Shown here: piece by piece, positions 34,583 to 42,692 of the stretch
Position numbering within the stretch: position 1 is the stretch's first letter
Layout of the letters: the number at the start of each line of letters is the position of its first letter
The notes under the pieces: generated by a model
What the model saw: only the letters and a program-made list of their open reading frames with translations
The model's database searches: none
Told to the model about the DNA's origin: nothing
Program-made: the position numbers and the translations under genes
From: Streptomyces chattanoogensis
Lineage (GTDB): Bacteria > Actinomycetota > Actinomycetes > Streptomycetales > Streptomycetaceae
Assembly (NCBI RefSeq): GCF_001294335.1
Contig: NZ_LGKG01000153.1
Coordinates: 13,217-77,216 of the forward strand
DNA: 64,000 nucleotides
Reading direction: 5' to 3'

Positions 34583-35689
34583 ATGAAAGCGGCTCCCATG
34601 CGCCCCACGGCGAAGTTCTCCATCAGCTTCGGCCTGGTCACGATCCCGGTCGCCGCCTACTCCGCCACGGACACCACCGCATCGGTCAGCTTCGTACGGA
34701 TCCACACGGCGGACGGCGGACGGGTGCGCAACCAGCCGGTGTGCTCCCTCGAGGACGCCGAGGTCCCGCAGGACGAGATCGGCAGGGGCTACAAGGTCGA
34801 CGGGGACACGGTCGTACCGCTGAGTGACGAGGATCTGGAAGCGCTGCCGCTGCCGACCGCGAAGACGCTGACGATCCTGGCCTTCGTCGACGGCGGCGAC
34901 ATCGACCCCCTCCAGATGGGCAAGGGCTACTACCTGAGCGCCGACGGCGCAGCCGCGGCCAAGCCCTACGTCCTGCTGCGCGACGCGATGGAACGCCACC
35001 GGCGCGTCGGGCTCGGCAAGGTCGCCCTGCACGGCCGGGAGACCCTGGCCATGGTCCGTCCGATGGAGGACGCGCTGGTGATGCAGGTCCTGCTGTGGCC
35101 GGAGCAGATCCGCCCGATGGAGGGCGTGCTGCCCGAGAGCGGGGTGGATCTCGGGACCAAGGAGGTGTCGGCCGCCGAAAGCCTGATGGACTCCTACGGA
35201 GAGCTGTCCGAGGACGACGTACACGATCACTACCGCGAGGCGCTCGAAGAGATCGTGGCGGCGAAACTGGCGGACCGCGAGCCGGACTTCGAAGCCGCCG
35301 AGGAGGAGCCTGCCGCCCAGGTGATGGACCTGATGGCGGCCCTGCAGGACAGCGTCCGCGCGGCGAAGAGGTCACGTGGCGAGGAGGGTGGCACCGAACC
35401 CGCCACCGTCACCTCGCTGACCGGCCGGCCGGCGAAGAAGAGCGCCACAGGGAAGACGGCCGCGAAAAAGACAGCCGCAAAAAAGACGACGGCGAAGAAA
35501 ACGACCGTGCAGAAGACGGCGGCGAAGGAGACGGCGGCGAAGAAGTCCCCGTCCGGTGCCACGGCGAAGCGTACGGGCGCCCGTACGGCCAAGGCATCGG
35601 CGAAGGCACCGGCCGGTGAAACGGCCAAGGCGGGGAAGACGGCCGCGGCCAAGAAGACGGCAGGCAAGCCCCGCCGCCGGGCCGGCTGA
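34583..35689 (+). CDS. ku: Ku protein for non-homologous end joining
   Basis: Bacterial Ku, a homodimeric ring that binds DNA ends and recruits LigD. The core begins FSISFGLVTIPVAAYSATD and contains VRNQPVCSLEDAEVP, EIGRGYKVDGDTVVPLSDED and FVDGGDIDPLQMGKGYYLS. After about residue 260 follows a tail of more than 100 residues of repeated AAKKTTAKK-type motifs, like histone H1; such tails in mycobacterial and Streptomyces Ku bind DNA. Two start codons are close (34583 and 34598); I chose the first because AGG lies at the better distance. No ligD is adjacent. A heptad pair sits upstream at 34451-34464. Confidence 0.94.
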   Translation: MKAAPMRPTAKFSISFGLVTIPVAAYSATDTTASVSFVRIHTADGGRVRNQPVCSLEDAEVPQDEIGRGYKVDGDTVVPLSDEDLEALPLPTAKTLTILAFVDGGDIDPLQMGKGYYLSADGAAAAKPYVLLRDAMERHRRVGLGKVALHGRETLAMVRPMEDALVMQVLLWPEQIRPMEGVLPESGVDLGTKEVSAAESLMDSYGELSEDDVHDHYREALEEIVAAKLADREPDFEAAEEEPAAQVMDLMAALQDSVRAAKRSRGEEGGTEPATVTSLTGRPAKKSATGKTAAKKTAAKKTTAKKTTVQKTAAKETAAKKSPSGATAKRTGARTAKASAKAPAGETAKAGKTAAAKKTAGKPRRRAG

Positions 35690-35747
35690 TCCCCTCGGCC
35701 CGCCCGCCCGATGGCTCGGGAGGGTCCGCTTCCCGGGTCACCGGAAA

Positions 35748-35794
35748 CCTGGGTGGGCGGGCGCTCGACACCGTCGAGTGCCCGCCCACCCAGG
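35748..35794. terminator. strong bidirectional terminator
   Basis: Arms 35748-35769 and 35773-35794 pair over 22 bases with one G-T wobble and a 3-base loop. It lies between the converging ku gene and the small secreted protein gene and probably serves both. Confidence 0.88.
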
Positions 35795-35807
35795 ATGTGA
35801 CGCGGAC

Positions 35808-36038
35808 TCAGCTCAGGTGAGTCGACCGGGCCGGGTGAGGCGTAAGGCCCCGGTCGTACTCGAGCTGGCTGTACTCGCTGGCGGCGTTCAACACGCCCTG
35901 CACCACCGGCGCGACCCGCCCCAAGAGGCCCGGCGGATCGCCCGGCTTGACGGCATCGGCTGCCTGCGCGGGGGATGCGAGGCCACCGAGTACTCCGGCG
36001 GCCAGGACGATCACGCCGGACACGTGACTACGACGCAC
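35808..36038 (-). CDS. small secreted protein, unknown
   Basis: A 76-residue protein with a clear signal peptide (about residues 1-27, ending PAQAADA). The mature part of roughly 50 residues has no cysteine and no family I recognise. The GTG start has GGGAG six bases upstream on the minus strand. It stands alone, with a strong terminator 14 bases after its stop. Its small, exported character is reminiscent of surface proteins of Streptomyces, but there is no chaplin or rodlin motif. Confidence 0.68.
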   Translation of the reverse strand: MRRSHVSGVIVLAAGVLGGLASPAQAADAVKPGDPPGLLGRVAPVVQGVLNAASEYSQLEYDRGLTPHPARSTHLS

Positions 36039-36283
36039 TGAACTCTCCCAACTGAAGTCTGATGCAGGTTGGCAGGCCCGGCAGCAGGCCGAACCCGCGG
36101 TGCTAACCGACCCGGCCGCCGTTCGGTCACTGATGTTTACGCCTTTGGGCTGTCAAAAGGTGAGATCGCACAGGTTGTCGGGTCTGCGTGGCCCGAACGG
36201 CCCGTTCCATGTTCCAGGCCAATTCCGGGCCACCTCACGCCACCGCGCTCCTGGACGCCGAGGCAGCAGACCACGGACCGGCG

Positions 36284-37156
36284 TCAGCTACCGGACAGGG
36301 CGGGCACGAGCAGGTCGGCCGCGAAGTCCTCGACCGGGCGCGGCCGGCGGCCGAGTACGCGCTGAACGCCGTCGCCGAGACCTGCCACGCCCTCCCGGCG
36401 ATAGTTCGCGTACAGGCCGTACAGACCGTCGATGACCCACGGCGGGACTCCGCGGTCCGCCATCGCCGCCCGCCAGGCGTCGTCGAGCGGCACGTCGACG
36501 TACCGCACCGGCCTGCCCACCACGGTGCCGAAGCGGGCGGCGAGCTGCGGCAGCGTCAGGGCCTGCGGACCGCTGATCTCGATCTCACCGCCGACCGGGC
36601 GGTCCGCCAGCAGCTCGGCGACCGCGACCGCCGCGATGTCCCGCACGTCCACATATCCGCGGGCGCCGGGTCCGGCGGGATCGGCGAGCGTGCCCTCGGC
36701 GATCGAGGCCGCTGCCGGAAGGAAGTTCTGCAGGAAACGGTCCGGCTGAAGGACGGTCAGTTCCGGGACGCCGGTCCGGCGCAGCCGTTCGGTGATCGTG
36801 TCGTGGGCGCCGGTGACGGCGTCCGGGACGATGGCGTCACCGGTGAACCTCCGGGCACCGAGCTTGACGATCCGGCGCGCGCCCGCCTCGAGGGCGGCGG
36901 TTCCGAGCTGCGTTTCGACGGCCACCTGGTCCTCGGCGAAGGGATGCGCGAGGTAGAGCCGGTCCACGCCGGCGACCGCGCCCCGCACATCCGCCGCATC
37001 GGCGGCGTCCCCGCGGAAGACCTCGCCGCGCACCTCGCCCAGTGCCCTGGCGCTGCCCTCGGAGCGTACGAAGAACCGCACATCGCGCCGGTCGCGCAGT
37101 GCCGCGGTCACATGGCGTCCCACCGCACCGTTCGGCGTAGTGATCAAGATGGTCAT
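36284..37156 (-). CDS. NmrA-like NAD(P)-binding protein
   Basis: A 290-residue Rossmann-fold protein of the NmrA/atypical SDR group. The N terminus ILITTPNGAVGRHVTAAL is a modified nucleotide motif (NGAVG for GxxGxxG). VDRLYLAHPF and LQPDRFLQNFLPAAASIAEG match the family, and the catalytic YxxxK of classical SDRs is absent. Such proteins act as quinone reductases or redox sensors. I chose the ATG of MTILITTP. It has no operon partner; the gap 36039-36283 shows nothing recognisable. Confidence 0.83.
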   Translation of the reverse strand: MTILITTPNGAVGRHVTAALRDRRDVRFFVRSEGSARALGEVRGEVFRGDAADAADVRGAVAGVDRLYLAHPFAEDQVAVETQLGTAALEAGARRIVKLGARRFTGDAIVPDAVTGAHDTITERLRRTGVPELTVLQPDRFLQNFLPAAASIAEGTLADPAGPGARGYVDVRDIAAVAVAELLADRPVGGEIEISGPQALTLPQLAARFGTVVGRPVRYVDVPLDDAWRAAMADRGVPPWVIDGLYGLYANYRREGVAGLGDGVQRVLGRRPRPVEDFAADLLVPALSGS

Positions 37157-37301
37157 CGATACCGGCCCCCTTGTGCATGCGATTGCGTATGCGATCAAGA
37201 ACTCCTTCCGCTCCAACACCCCTCAGCCGTCGTCGAATTCCCGGCCATCGGCCCGTCGTCCCCAGCACCCCGGGGACCGGTCCCCCAACCCCCTGCCCGC
37301 C

Positions 37302-38093
37302 CTACCCGCCCTGCCCGTTCAGGCCCGCCAGCGACGCGGCGCGGGTGAGCAGGTCGATGAGCATGGCGGAGGTGAGTCTGCCGGTGAAGGTGTTGCGCTG
37401 GCTGGGGTGGTAGCTCCCCAGCACATGCAGGGGCGGGCCGTCGCCGGGTCCGGGCAGGACCAGGTGCGCGCCGTGGGCGAAAGCGGGGCGGGGGCGCGGG
37501 AGCGGGCGGCCTGTGTCCTGGAGAACGGGCAGCAGGGTCTGCCAGCCGAAGGCGCCGAGCGCAACGACGGCCTTCAGGCTCGGGGCGAGGAGTTCCAGTT
37601 CCTTCGCCAGCCATGGCCGGCAGGTGGTGCGCTCGTCCGGGGTCGGCTTGTTCTGTGGTGGGGCGCAGTGGACGGGCGCGGTGATCCGCACCCCGTACAG
37701 CTCCAGCCCGTCCCCCCGGTGTGTGGCCCCGGGCCGGGAGGCGAGACCGACGGCATGCAGCGCGGCGAAGAGGAAGTCGCCGGAGGCGTCCCCGGTGAAC
37801 ATGCGGCCCGTACGGTTGGCGCCATGCGCGGCCGGTGCCAGTCCGATCACCGCCAGCGCGGCATCCGGCGGGCCGAATCCCGGTACCGGCTTCGCCCAGT
37901 ACTGCCAGTCGCGGAACGCCGCGCGCCGGGTCCTGCCCGCTTCCTCCCGCCATGCCACGAGCCTGGGGCAGGCCCGGCACCTGATCAGATGCGCGTCGAG
38001 TTCGTCCAGTCCGCCGGAGCGCGCCGCGCGATGCGCCGGGAACGCGCGATCGGTGGTGGGCGGGGGCTCGCCCGCTTCCCGGGGGCTCTGCAT
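37302..38093 (-). CDS. family 5 uracil-DNA glycosylase (UDGb type)
   Basis: A 263-residue glycosylase removing uracil, and often hypoxanthine or xanthine, from DNA. Motif 1 is GLAPAAHGANRTGRMFTGD (A87 to D102 region), the family 5 form lacking the usual polar active-site residue. The second motif is LGSYHPSQRNTFTG near the C terminus. Cysteines C39, C42, C143 and C158 fit the 4Fe-4S site of the thermophilic-type UDGs. The ATG has GGCGGA just upstream. It lies close to Ku and an HhH-GPD gene, but on its own transcript. Confidence 0.92.
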   Translation of the reverse strand: MQSPREAGEPPPTTDRAFPAHRAARSGGLDELDAHLIRCRACPRLVAWREEAGRTRRAAFRDWQYWAKPVPGFGPPDAALAVIGLAPAAHGANRTGRMFTGDASGDFLFAALHAVGLASRPGATHRGDGLELYGVRITAPVHCAPPQNKPTPDERTTCRPWLAKELELLAPSLKAVVALGAFGWQTLLPVLQDTGRPLPRPRPAFAHGAHLVLPGPGDGPPLHVLGSYHPSQRNTFTGRLTSAMLIDLLTRAASLAGLNGQGG

Positions 38094-38159
38094 TCCGCCA
38101 CGCTAGCCTCCCGGCGGACGGCTGCCCTGCAGCTGCTGCCGTGCCGGGCATCCGCGGCG

Positions 38160-38657
38160 TCAGGCGGCGAGGACCTTGTCCACGAACAGGTGCACGTTGG
38201 TGAGGGTGCGGGTGATGCGCTCGTCCAGGGTGAGTGACTCCTCGTAGCGCAGCAGCCCGGTCTGCTTCTTGCCGCGGAGGTAGAGGGAGCAGGCGAGGTC
38301 GGAGCAGAAGTATGCGCCGACGGTGTTGCCCTGGCGGCCGGAGGCGCCGGCCTTGGGGGCGGCGAGGAGGGAGACCCCCGATCCCGGATGGCCGGTGAGG
38401 CACATCGCGCAGGCGGTGGTCTTGGTGAAGCTCCGGTGGGCGCTCTGCGGCGTGCGGAGCGTGAGTCCGACGAGGTCGCCTTCGCGTTCCGTGACGAGAT
38501 AGCCGCGATCGGGCGCGCCCGGGTCACGCCACCCCAGGAAGTCCAGTTCGGACCAGGCGAGTTCGGGGAGTTCCCGCGGCAGGCTGATCCGGCGTGCCTC
38601 GCCCTTGGAGCAGTTCACGAAGGAGGCACGTATCTCTTTTTCGCCGATCGGTTCCAT
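38160..38657 (-). CDS. FBP-domain zinc-finger protein (EF-G-binding C-terminal type)
   Basis: A 165-residue protein of the FBP_C family, named after the C-terminal domain of fibronectin/EF-G-binding proteins. It starts EPIGEKEIRASFVNCSKGEA and carries a treble-clef zinc finger made of TTACAMCLTGHPGSG and YFCSDLACSLYLRGKK (paired cysteines). The C-terminal helix is rich in threonine and leucine. In other bacteria this fold binds EF-G and helps rescue stalled ribosomes; here this is inferred. Either the ATG at 38657 or a GTG at 38675 could be the start; similarity begins at MEPIGEKE. Confidence 0.85.
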   Translation of the reverse strand: MEPIGEKEIRASFVNCSKGEARRISLPRELPELAWSELDFLGWRDPGAPDRGYLVTEREGDLVGLTLRTPQSAHRSFTKTTACAMCLTGHPGSGVSLLAAPKAGASGRQGNTVGAYFCSDLACSLYLRGKKQTGLLRYEESLTLDERITRTLTNVHLFVDKVLAA

Positions 38658-38925
38658 GGCTGCGGAAGCTAACACTCTCCTCTGACCTGCGTCGCGGCAT
38701 TTTTGTTCCGCCGGTTTGCGGGCTTTGGCCTGCGCTGCGGCGACGGGCGCCGGGCTCGGCGGGCACCCGGCTCCCCGTTCGAGGAGACCGCCTCAAGGAG
38801 ACCAGCCTCGAGGTGGCCGGGCTCCGCAATCCGGCCCGGCCTGGCGCGCTTCGAGGCGCCGGTCGTCCGCGGGCCCACGTGCGGAATACTGCCGTGGAGA
38901 ACTGCCGGCATGGGTGGGGGCATTG

Positions 38926-41046
38926 GTGCGACCGTTGGCGAAGGGCGATCCGCGGGGGATCGGGCCGTTCCGGATCGTCGGGCTGCTCGGGGGCGGCGGC
39001 ATGGGGCGGGTCTATCTCGGCCGCGCGGCGGACGGGCGGACGGTGGCGGTGAAGACCGCGCGGTCGGAACTGGCCGACGACCGGGGTTTCCGGACGCGTT
39101 TCGCCCGTGAGGTGGCCGCCGCACAGCGGGTGGGCGGGCCGTTCGTGGCGCCGGTGGTCGACGCCGCGCCGCATGACGACGTGCCCTGGATGGCGACCGA
39201 CTATGTGCCGGGGATCTCGCTGGCCGACGCCGTGCACGACTGCGGGCCGCTGCCCGAGCAGACGGTGCGGCTCCTGACGGCGGGCCTGCTGCAGGCCCTG
39301 ACGGCGGTGCATGCGCACGGCCTGGTGCACCGCGACCTCAAGCCGTCGAACATTCTGCTCACCGCCGAGGGCCCGCGCGTCATCGACTTCGGCATCGCGT
39401 ACTCCGCCGCGGACACCGCTCTGACGGTGACGGGTACCGCCCTCGGCACCCCCGGGTTCATGGCGCCCGAGCAACTCGTCATGACGGGCCCCGAGATCAC
39501 GGGCGCGGCGGATGTGTTCGCGCTCGGCGGGGTGATCGTGTTCGCGGCGACGGGCGGCGGCCCGTACGGCAGCGCCGAGCCGCAGATCCTCCTGTACCGG
39601 ACCGTGCACGAGGAGCCCCGGCTCGATGAACTCCCCGAAGGGCTACGGGAGTTGACCGCTGCCTGTCTGGCGAAGGAGCCGGAGCGGCGGCCCGCTCTCC
39701 CCGTCCTCATGGCGCAGGTGGGCGCACCGGGCCCGTACGGCCACTGGCTGCCGGAGCCCGTGGCCGTACAGCTGCGGCGTCTGTCGGCGCAGCTCGGCGA
39801 TGCGTTCTCCCCGGACACCTTCGCGCTGCGGCCGTCGGCCGAGGAGCCCACCGACGTCCCTTACGACCAGCTGCCGACCCGTACGACGGCGGCCGGCGCA
39901 CCGCCCCGGCCGCCGTACGGCGCGACGCCGCCGCGGCCCGCGGAGGCCCCGGCGCCCCCGCTGCCCGCCACTCCGCCCCAGGGCCAGTACGGTCCCACTC
40001 CGCCCCTGGGGCCGCCCGGCACCACCCCGGCCCGGCTGCCGCACCCCCCTGGGCAGCCCGCGTCCCCGGGGCTGAGCCGGCGCCGTGTGCTCGCCGCGCT
40101 GTCCGCCGTCGGGGGCGTGGCGGGCAGCGGGGCGCTGGCCTGGGCACTGTGGCCGGACGGCGGGGGCGACGGCCGTCGCCGCACGAGCGCCGGAGACACG
40201 CCCGGCGGCACCGGGAATCCGTCCGGCCTGCCGTCGAAGAACCCGTCCGGCCAGAAGAACCCGTCCAGCCGGCTGCCGAAGGAGATTCGCGACAAGGGCA
40301 GGATCACGGTCGGCTCGGACATCAGCTACGCGCCCATGGAGTTCGTCCGGGACGGCAAGCCGGCCGGCGTCGATGTCGACCTCGCGAACGCCCTCGGCCG
40401 CGAACTGGGCGTGCGCTTCGAGTTCGAGAACGGCGTCTTCGACTCCCTTCTCACGGGCCTGAACGCGGGCCGGTACGACCTGGTCATGTCGGCGATGGCC
40501 GATACCAAGGCCCGTCAGGAGAGACGGGCGGGCGGCACGAAGTCCGGCAGCGGCGTCGACCTGATCGACTACTTCAGTGCCGGATTCACCCTCGTCGTCC
40601 CCAAGGGCAACCCGGAGGGCATCAGGAGACCCGAGGACCTGTCCGGCAGGACGGTCGCCTTCCAGCGCGGTTCGATCGCCGGTGACCTCCTGAAGGAGCT
40701 GAGCCGGAAGGTCCCCAAGGAGTTGAGGCTCCGGGAGTTCGACTCACAGGCCGAGATCTACGACGATGTCGCCAAGGGCCGGTCCTCGGCCTGCCTGGAC
40801 GACTTCACGGTCGCGGCCCACACCGCCGCGACCCACTCGGGCGGCGACGTCCTCGAACTCGTCGGCGAACAGCTCGAACCCCTTCCGTACGGCATAGCGG
40901 TCGGCAAGACCAACACGGCCCTGCGCGACGCCGTGCGGGAAGCGCTCGACCGCCTCATCGTGAGCGGCGAGTACGCGAGGATCCTCAAGCAGTGGTACGT
41001 CGAGGACGGCGCGGTGGAGCGGGCGACCGTCAACGGGGGCGATTAG
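38926..41046 (+). CDS. receptor-like Ser/Thr kinase with extracellular amino-acid-binding domain
   Basis: A 706-residue protein joining three parts. Residues 10-270 are a Ser/Thr kinase: GGGGMGRVY loop, lysine K43, HRDLKPSN with D137, DFG at 154-156. Residues 300-385 are a proline-rich linker. Residues 388-409 are a single hydrophobic segment preceded by SRRR, and residues 455-700 form a family 3 solute-binding domain (ITVGSDISYAPMEFVRDGKP, then DLVMSAMADTKAR, GRTVAFQRGSIAGDLL) like those of polar amino acid importers. The binding domain should face outside and the kinase inside, making a nutrient-sensing receptor. GTG start at 38926; another GTG at 38914 is possible. Confidence 0.9.
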   Translation: MRPLAKGDPRGIGPFRIVGLLGGGGMGRVYLGRAADGRTVAVKTARSELADDRGFRTRFAREVAAAQRVGGPFVAPVVDAAPHDDVPWMATDYVPGISLADAVHDCGPLPEQTVRLLTAGLLQALTAVHAHGLVHRDLKPSNILLTAEGPRVIDFGIAYSAADTALTVTGTALGTPGFMAPEQLVMTGPEITGAADVFALGGVIVFAATGGGPYGSAEPQILLYRTVHEEPRLDELPEGLRELTAACLAKEPERRPALPVLMAQVGAPGPYGHWLPEPVAVQLRRLSAQLGDAFSPDTFALRPSAEEPTDVPYDQLPTRTTAAGAPPRPPYGATPPRPAEAPAPPLPATPPQGQYGPTPPLGPPGTTPARLPHPPGQPASPGLSRRRVLAALSAVGGVAGSGALAWALWPDGGGDGRRRTSAGDTPGGTGNPSGLPSKNPSGQKNPSSRLPKEIRDKGRITVGSDISYAPMEFVRDGKPAGVDVDLANALGRELGVRFEFENGVFDSLLTGLNAGRYDLVMSAMADTKARQERRAGGTKSGSGVDLIDYFSAGFTLVVPKGNPEGIRRPEDLSGRTVAFQRGSIAGDLLKELSRKVPKELRLREFDSQAEIYDDVAKGRSSACLDDFTVAAHTAATHSGGDVLELVGEQLEPLPYGIAVGKTNTALRDAVREALDRLIVSGEYARILKQWYVEDGAVERATVNGGD

Positions 41047-41054
41047 GGCGACGG

Positions 41055-41174
41055 GTGGGTGCACCGGAGCACTCTCACCTGCCGGCCGAGGAACGCGACC
41101 GCCTCATCCCGGTGCACCAGGAACGGGGACTGGAGGCACTCTCCCGGCTCCGGGAAATCCTGGACCTCGAGTGA
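41055..41174 (+). CDS. possible 39-residue protein, unknown
   Basis: A short frame beginning with GTG nine bases after the receptor kinase stop, with AGGG at a plausible distance. It is rich in Glu, Arg and Leu and could form one helix. I recognise no family. It may be a coupled small protein, a decayed remnant or a chance frame. Confidence 0.25.
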   Translation: MGAPEHSHLPAEERDRLIPVHQERGLEALSRLREILDLE

Positions 41175-41227
41175 GGCAGGTATGCCGTTTCCTCCCCCTC
41201 GGCCGACCCGTCCTCCAACATGAACCT

Positions 41228-41644
41228 ATGACAGATGACTTGGTGCCGTTCCTCCACAGCCGCCTCGACGAGGACGAAGCGGCAGTGAAGGCCGCCGAGG
41301 GGATCGCCGGATGGCACTCCCCGGATTCGCGTGTCGTCATGGCGGACGGCTTCGACTTCCGCGGAGCCCACGAGATGTCCCTGAAAGAGATGCTGGAACG
41401 GGACGCATCCCTCATGGCGTTCGGAGGCGTGGCCGTCACGGACTACGACGCCGACGCGAAGTTCATCGCCCGGTTCGACCCCGCCCGCATCCTCGCCGAG
41501 ATCCAGGCCAAGCGCACCGTGGTGACCGAGCTGGCAGGCTGCGCCTCCCTCGACCAGAACCGTGCAGGGCTCCGCTACGCCGCCCGCGCCCTGGCCCTGC
41601 CGTACGCCACCCACCCCGACTACGACCAGGCGTGGCGGCTGTAA
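41228..41644 (+). CDS. DUF6221 family protein
   Basis: A 138-residue protein of the actinobacterial family DUF6221, recognisable from MTDDLVPFLHSRLDEDEAAV, a central FIARFDPARILAEIQAKR, and the C-terminal RYAARALALPYATHPDYDQA. The function is unknown; members are often found in accessory or phage-like neighbourhoods, which is not evident here. The ATG of MTDDLV is chosen, as similarity starts there. Nothing recognisable lies between it and the Nudix gene 250 bases downstream. Confidence 0.82.
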   Translation: MTDDLVPFLHSRLDEDEAAVKAAEGIAGWHSPDSRVVMADGFDFRGAHEMSLKEMLERDASLMAFGGVAVTDYDADAKFIARFDPARILAEIQAKRTVVTELAGCASLDQNRAGLRYAARALALPYATHPDYDQAWRL

Positions 41645-41893
41645 CCGCCCACGGAACCCCGGCAGCGCCAAGGCCATCTGGGTCCACGTGCGCGACAACA
41701 GCACGCGCGCGAGGGTCATCGCATGGAGATCTTCGACCACCGCATTCGCAGGGGCCGCGAGACCGCCGCAGCATGACGCTCTCCCCTCCCCGTACCGGCG
41801 GCCGCGTCCCCGTGACACGGCCGCCGTCCTGTGTCGCACGTCCGCCCTCACCATCTGATGGGTGGACGATGGGGACACGTGAAAGGGGTAGAA

Positions 41894-42328
41894 ATGACCG
41901 GCACCGCGCCCAGCCCTCAACGCACCACACCCGGCACCGGAACATCCGCGCTCATCACCAACAGCCAGGGCGAATACCTCCTCCACCTGCGCGACAACAT
42001 CGAAGGCATCTGCTGGCCCGGCTACTGGGCCCCCATCGGCGGCCGTCCCGAACCCGGCGAACCCCTCGCCGACGCCATCGCCCGCGAGCTCAAGGAAGAA
42101 ACCGGGCTCACCATCCCCCTGACAGCATTCACCACCGTCCACCAGGACAACGCCGAACACCTCGGCAAAGGCACCATTGCCGTCTACACCGGCCACTGGG
42201 ACGGAGACGCCCACGCCCTCCCCCTCACCGAAGGCGTCATGCTCCACTGGTTCCCGGTCTCGGTGCTCCCTCGGCTCCGCGTGCCCCCATGGTGCAGGGA
42301 GGCCATCCGCATCCACCAAGCGGCTTGA
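41894..42328 (+). CDS. Nudix hydrolase
   Basis: A 144-residue Nudix hydrolase, cleaving a nucleoside diphosphate linked to another group. The full Nudix box is GGRPEPGEPLADAIARELKEETGL, seen at about residues 51-74: the glycine, E-x7-RE-x2-EE-xG pattern is complete. A short beta-rich N terminus (SALITNSQGEYLLHLRDNIE) precedes it. The ATG has GAAAGGGG upstream. The substrate is unknown; mutagen clearance or cofactor turnover are common family roles. Confidence 0.88.
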   Translation: MTGTAPSPQRTTPGTGTSALITNSQGEYLLHLRDNIEGICWPGYWAPIGGRPEPGEPLADAIARELKEETGLTIPLTAFTTVHQDNAEHLGKGTIAVYTGHWDGDAHALPLTEGVMLHWFPVSVLPRLRVPPWCREAIRIHQAA

Positions 42329-42692
42329 CCACCCGGCCAGTGCGAAGGAGGCCCGGGAGCTGCTGGGCGTACCGGCGACTGGCACTGAGGCCACCGGGAC
42401 GGCGGGGCCGAGAGAGCAGGCCCGACCGCCCGGGAAACCATCCAGTCACCGCGGGCATCCAAGCACTGCCGACGCACCGAGCTGCGCCGTCTCCACACCC
42501 CCTTAGCTCTTTCCACCGCCGCGCCGACCTGGGCAGCATGAGGTCAGCATCAGCCCCGCCGGCCCCGCTTCCGACCGTCGCGGACCGCCACGGACCGCCA
42601 CGAACTGCCAAGATCAACAACTACTCAAATGAGCTCTGACCTGGTGAAATGCTGGTCAGAGACACGCCTGCCAGTCTCACACGGAGGTACCC
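42329..42692. other. intergenic region before dhaK, no gene seen
   Basis: 364 bases without a supported gene. Composition falls toward the dhaK end (a stretch around 42610-42635 is AT-richer), consistent with a promoter there, and a perfect inverted repeat lies at 42634-42661. Otherwise nothing is recognisable. Confidence 0.6.
42634..42661. promoter_or_regulatory. inverted repeat upstream of dhaK
   Basis: CTCTGACC and GGTCAGAG form perfect 8-base arms 12 bases apart, ending 31 bases before the dhaK ATG. It may be an operator for a DHA-responsive regulator or a leader hairpin; no T run follows. Confidence 0.5.

Noticed and set aside
41645..41893. Possible DUF397-like remnant (WVHVRDNSTRARVIAW)
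   Set aside because: The match is short, lacks the usual tryptophan-serine start of DUF397, and has no start codon with a ribosome site; too weak to annotate.
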